Of a DNA stretch of 64,000 nucleotides, positions 63,597 through 64,000 are shown piece after piece. Position 1 is the stretch's first letter; the number at the start of each line of letters is the position of its first letter. Position numbers and translations under genes: made by a program. The notes under the pieces were generated by a model. It saw only the letters and a list, made by a program, of their open reading frames with translations. It was not told the DNA's origin and made no database searches. The DNA is from Chitinibacter bivalviorum (GTDB lineage: Bacteria > Pseudomonadota > Gammaproteobacteria > Burkholderiales > Chitinibacteraceae): contig NZ_CP058627.1 in the NCBI RefSeq assembly GCF_013403565.1, forward strand, positions 248,001 through 312,000, given 5' to 3'.

Positions 63597-64000
63597 GTTA
63601 TTTATTGCGATATTGTCTTTTGCTATTGTTCTTTGTAGTTGGTCTAGCAATAAAGATTTGTTTTCTCCTGTTAAGATTTATATGCTGTACTCGGTGTTTT
63701 TTTATTCTGGCATATATGTTAATGAAGTTCAATGGCAAACTTTGTTTTGCTATTTGCTTACTATTTTATCTGTTGCTGTTTGCTTGTATTTTGAGCCGAA
63801 ATTTAATGTGGAAAGTTTAAGCTCGAGTCATGTGTTGAATTGCAATAAAGTCTATGGCTTTATTTGGTTTTTAACAATTCCAGGAATTGTGGCAAAGTGT
63901 TATTTAATATATTTGTCTGGCGGTTTGGCTGAGTATATCTCGTCTCTTGTTTTTAGGGTCCGTGATTGGGCGGGATTGGGGCCTGTTACACTTTTATTTG
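63583..64000 (+). CDS. Wzy-like O-antigen polymerase, 5' part (runs off window)
   Basis: A frame open from GTG 63583 to the last base (139 codons), with GGAGG seven bases before the GTG. The product is very hydrophobic (YVKLFIAILSFAIVLCSW, IYMLYSVFFYSGIYV, FCYLLTILSVAVCLYF, then VYGFIWFLTIPGIVAKCYLIYLSGG) and then reads RVRDWAGLGPV. Several helices plus a polar loop, and a position after a flippase and glycosyltransferase, point to the Wzy polymerase or another O-unit ligase-type protein. It overlaps the upstream gene. The rest lies outside the window. Confidence 0.65.
   Translation, partial: MDYVKLFIAILSFAIVLCSWSSNKDLFSPVKIYMLYSVFFYSGIYVNEVQWQTLFCYLLTILSVAVCLYFEPKFNVESLSSSHVLNCNKVYGFIWFLTIPGIVAKCYLIYLSGGLAEYISSLVFRVRDWAGLGPVTLLF

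Overview
The window reads as the chromosome of a chitin-degrading betaproteobacterium, most likely Neisseriales near Chitinibacteraceae. This placement is inferred from gene content and protein similarity recalled by eye; no search was run. Supporting signs are three multidomain chitinases with Pro/Thr/Ala linkers, a ChbG-like deacetylase, Coq7, LpxH, ErpA beside a bactofilin, and an alaA-hom-thrC block. No tRNA, rRNA, CRISPR array, transposase or prophage genes were found.

Layout. 1-13.4 kb: end of a FimV-like gene, ispF, a P-type cation ATPase, envelope and hydrolase genes, lpxH, two cyclophilins, coq7 and a formate/nitrite channel. 13.5-24 kb: OsmC, a probable small RNA, rplM-rpsI, argC, a bactofilin pair, erpA, a phosphopantetheinyl transferase, cstA with its small partner, a frameshifted LRR kinase gene, and a 34-codon secreted-peptide gene. 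24-37.6 kb: htpG, a ParA/response-regulator pair, threonine synthesis (thrC, hom), alaA, and a 1181-residue hybrid histidine kinase. 38-50.2 kb: an ABC exporter, an orphan sugar-binding protein, two tandem GH19 chitinases, an RluA-like gene, a DMT transporter, a rhodanese, and a GH18 chitinase. 50.6-57.7 kb: rlhA, a diguanylate cyclase, an outer-membrane protein, and thiC under a TPP riboswitch. 57.9-64 kb: a surface-polysaccharide locus with wzz, a decayed rfb cluster, wzx, a glycosyltransferase and the start of a wzy-like gene, the last three strikingly AT-rich.

The most unusual signal is a family of short intergenic palindromes that cuts across these regions. Each has arms GGGTAT and ATACCC (or one-base variants) exactly 49 bp from outer edge to outer edge, with a poorly conserved interior. 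Six copies have perfect arms where about 0.004 would be expected by chance in a window this size. Many touch a stop codon, sit beside an intrinsic terminator, or lie between co-oriented genes, and one ends directly against the thrC start codon. They look like an undescribed extragenic repeat acting at the RNA or DNA level.

The second notable story is decay of the dTDP-rhamnose cluster. rfbB has an in-frame TGA followed by intact coding sequence. A four-helix-bundle gene with flanking inverted repeats sits next to it. The following reading frame joins the start of rfbD to the middle of rfbC, and its end is frameshifted. The chitinases show shuffled chitin-binding modules on related catalytic domains, which fits a chitin-degrading lifestyle together with the ChbG-like protein and the sugar-binding protein.
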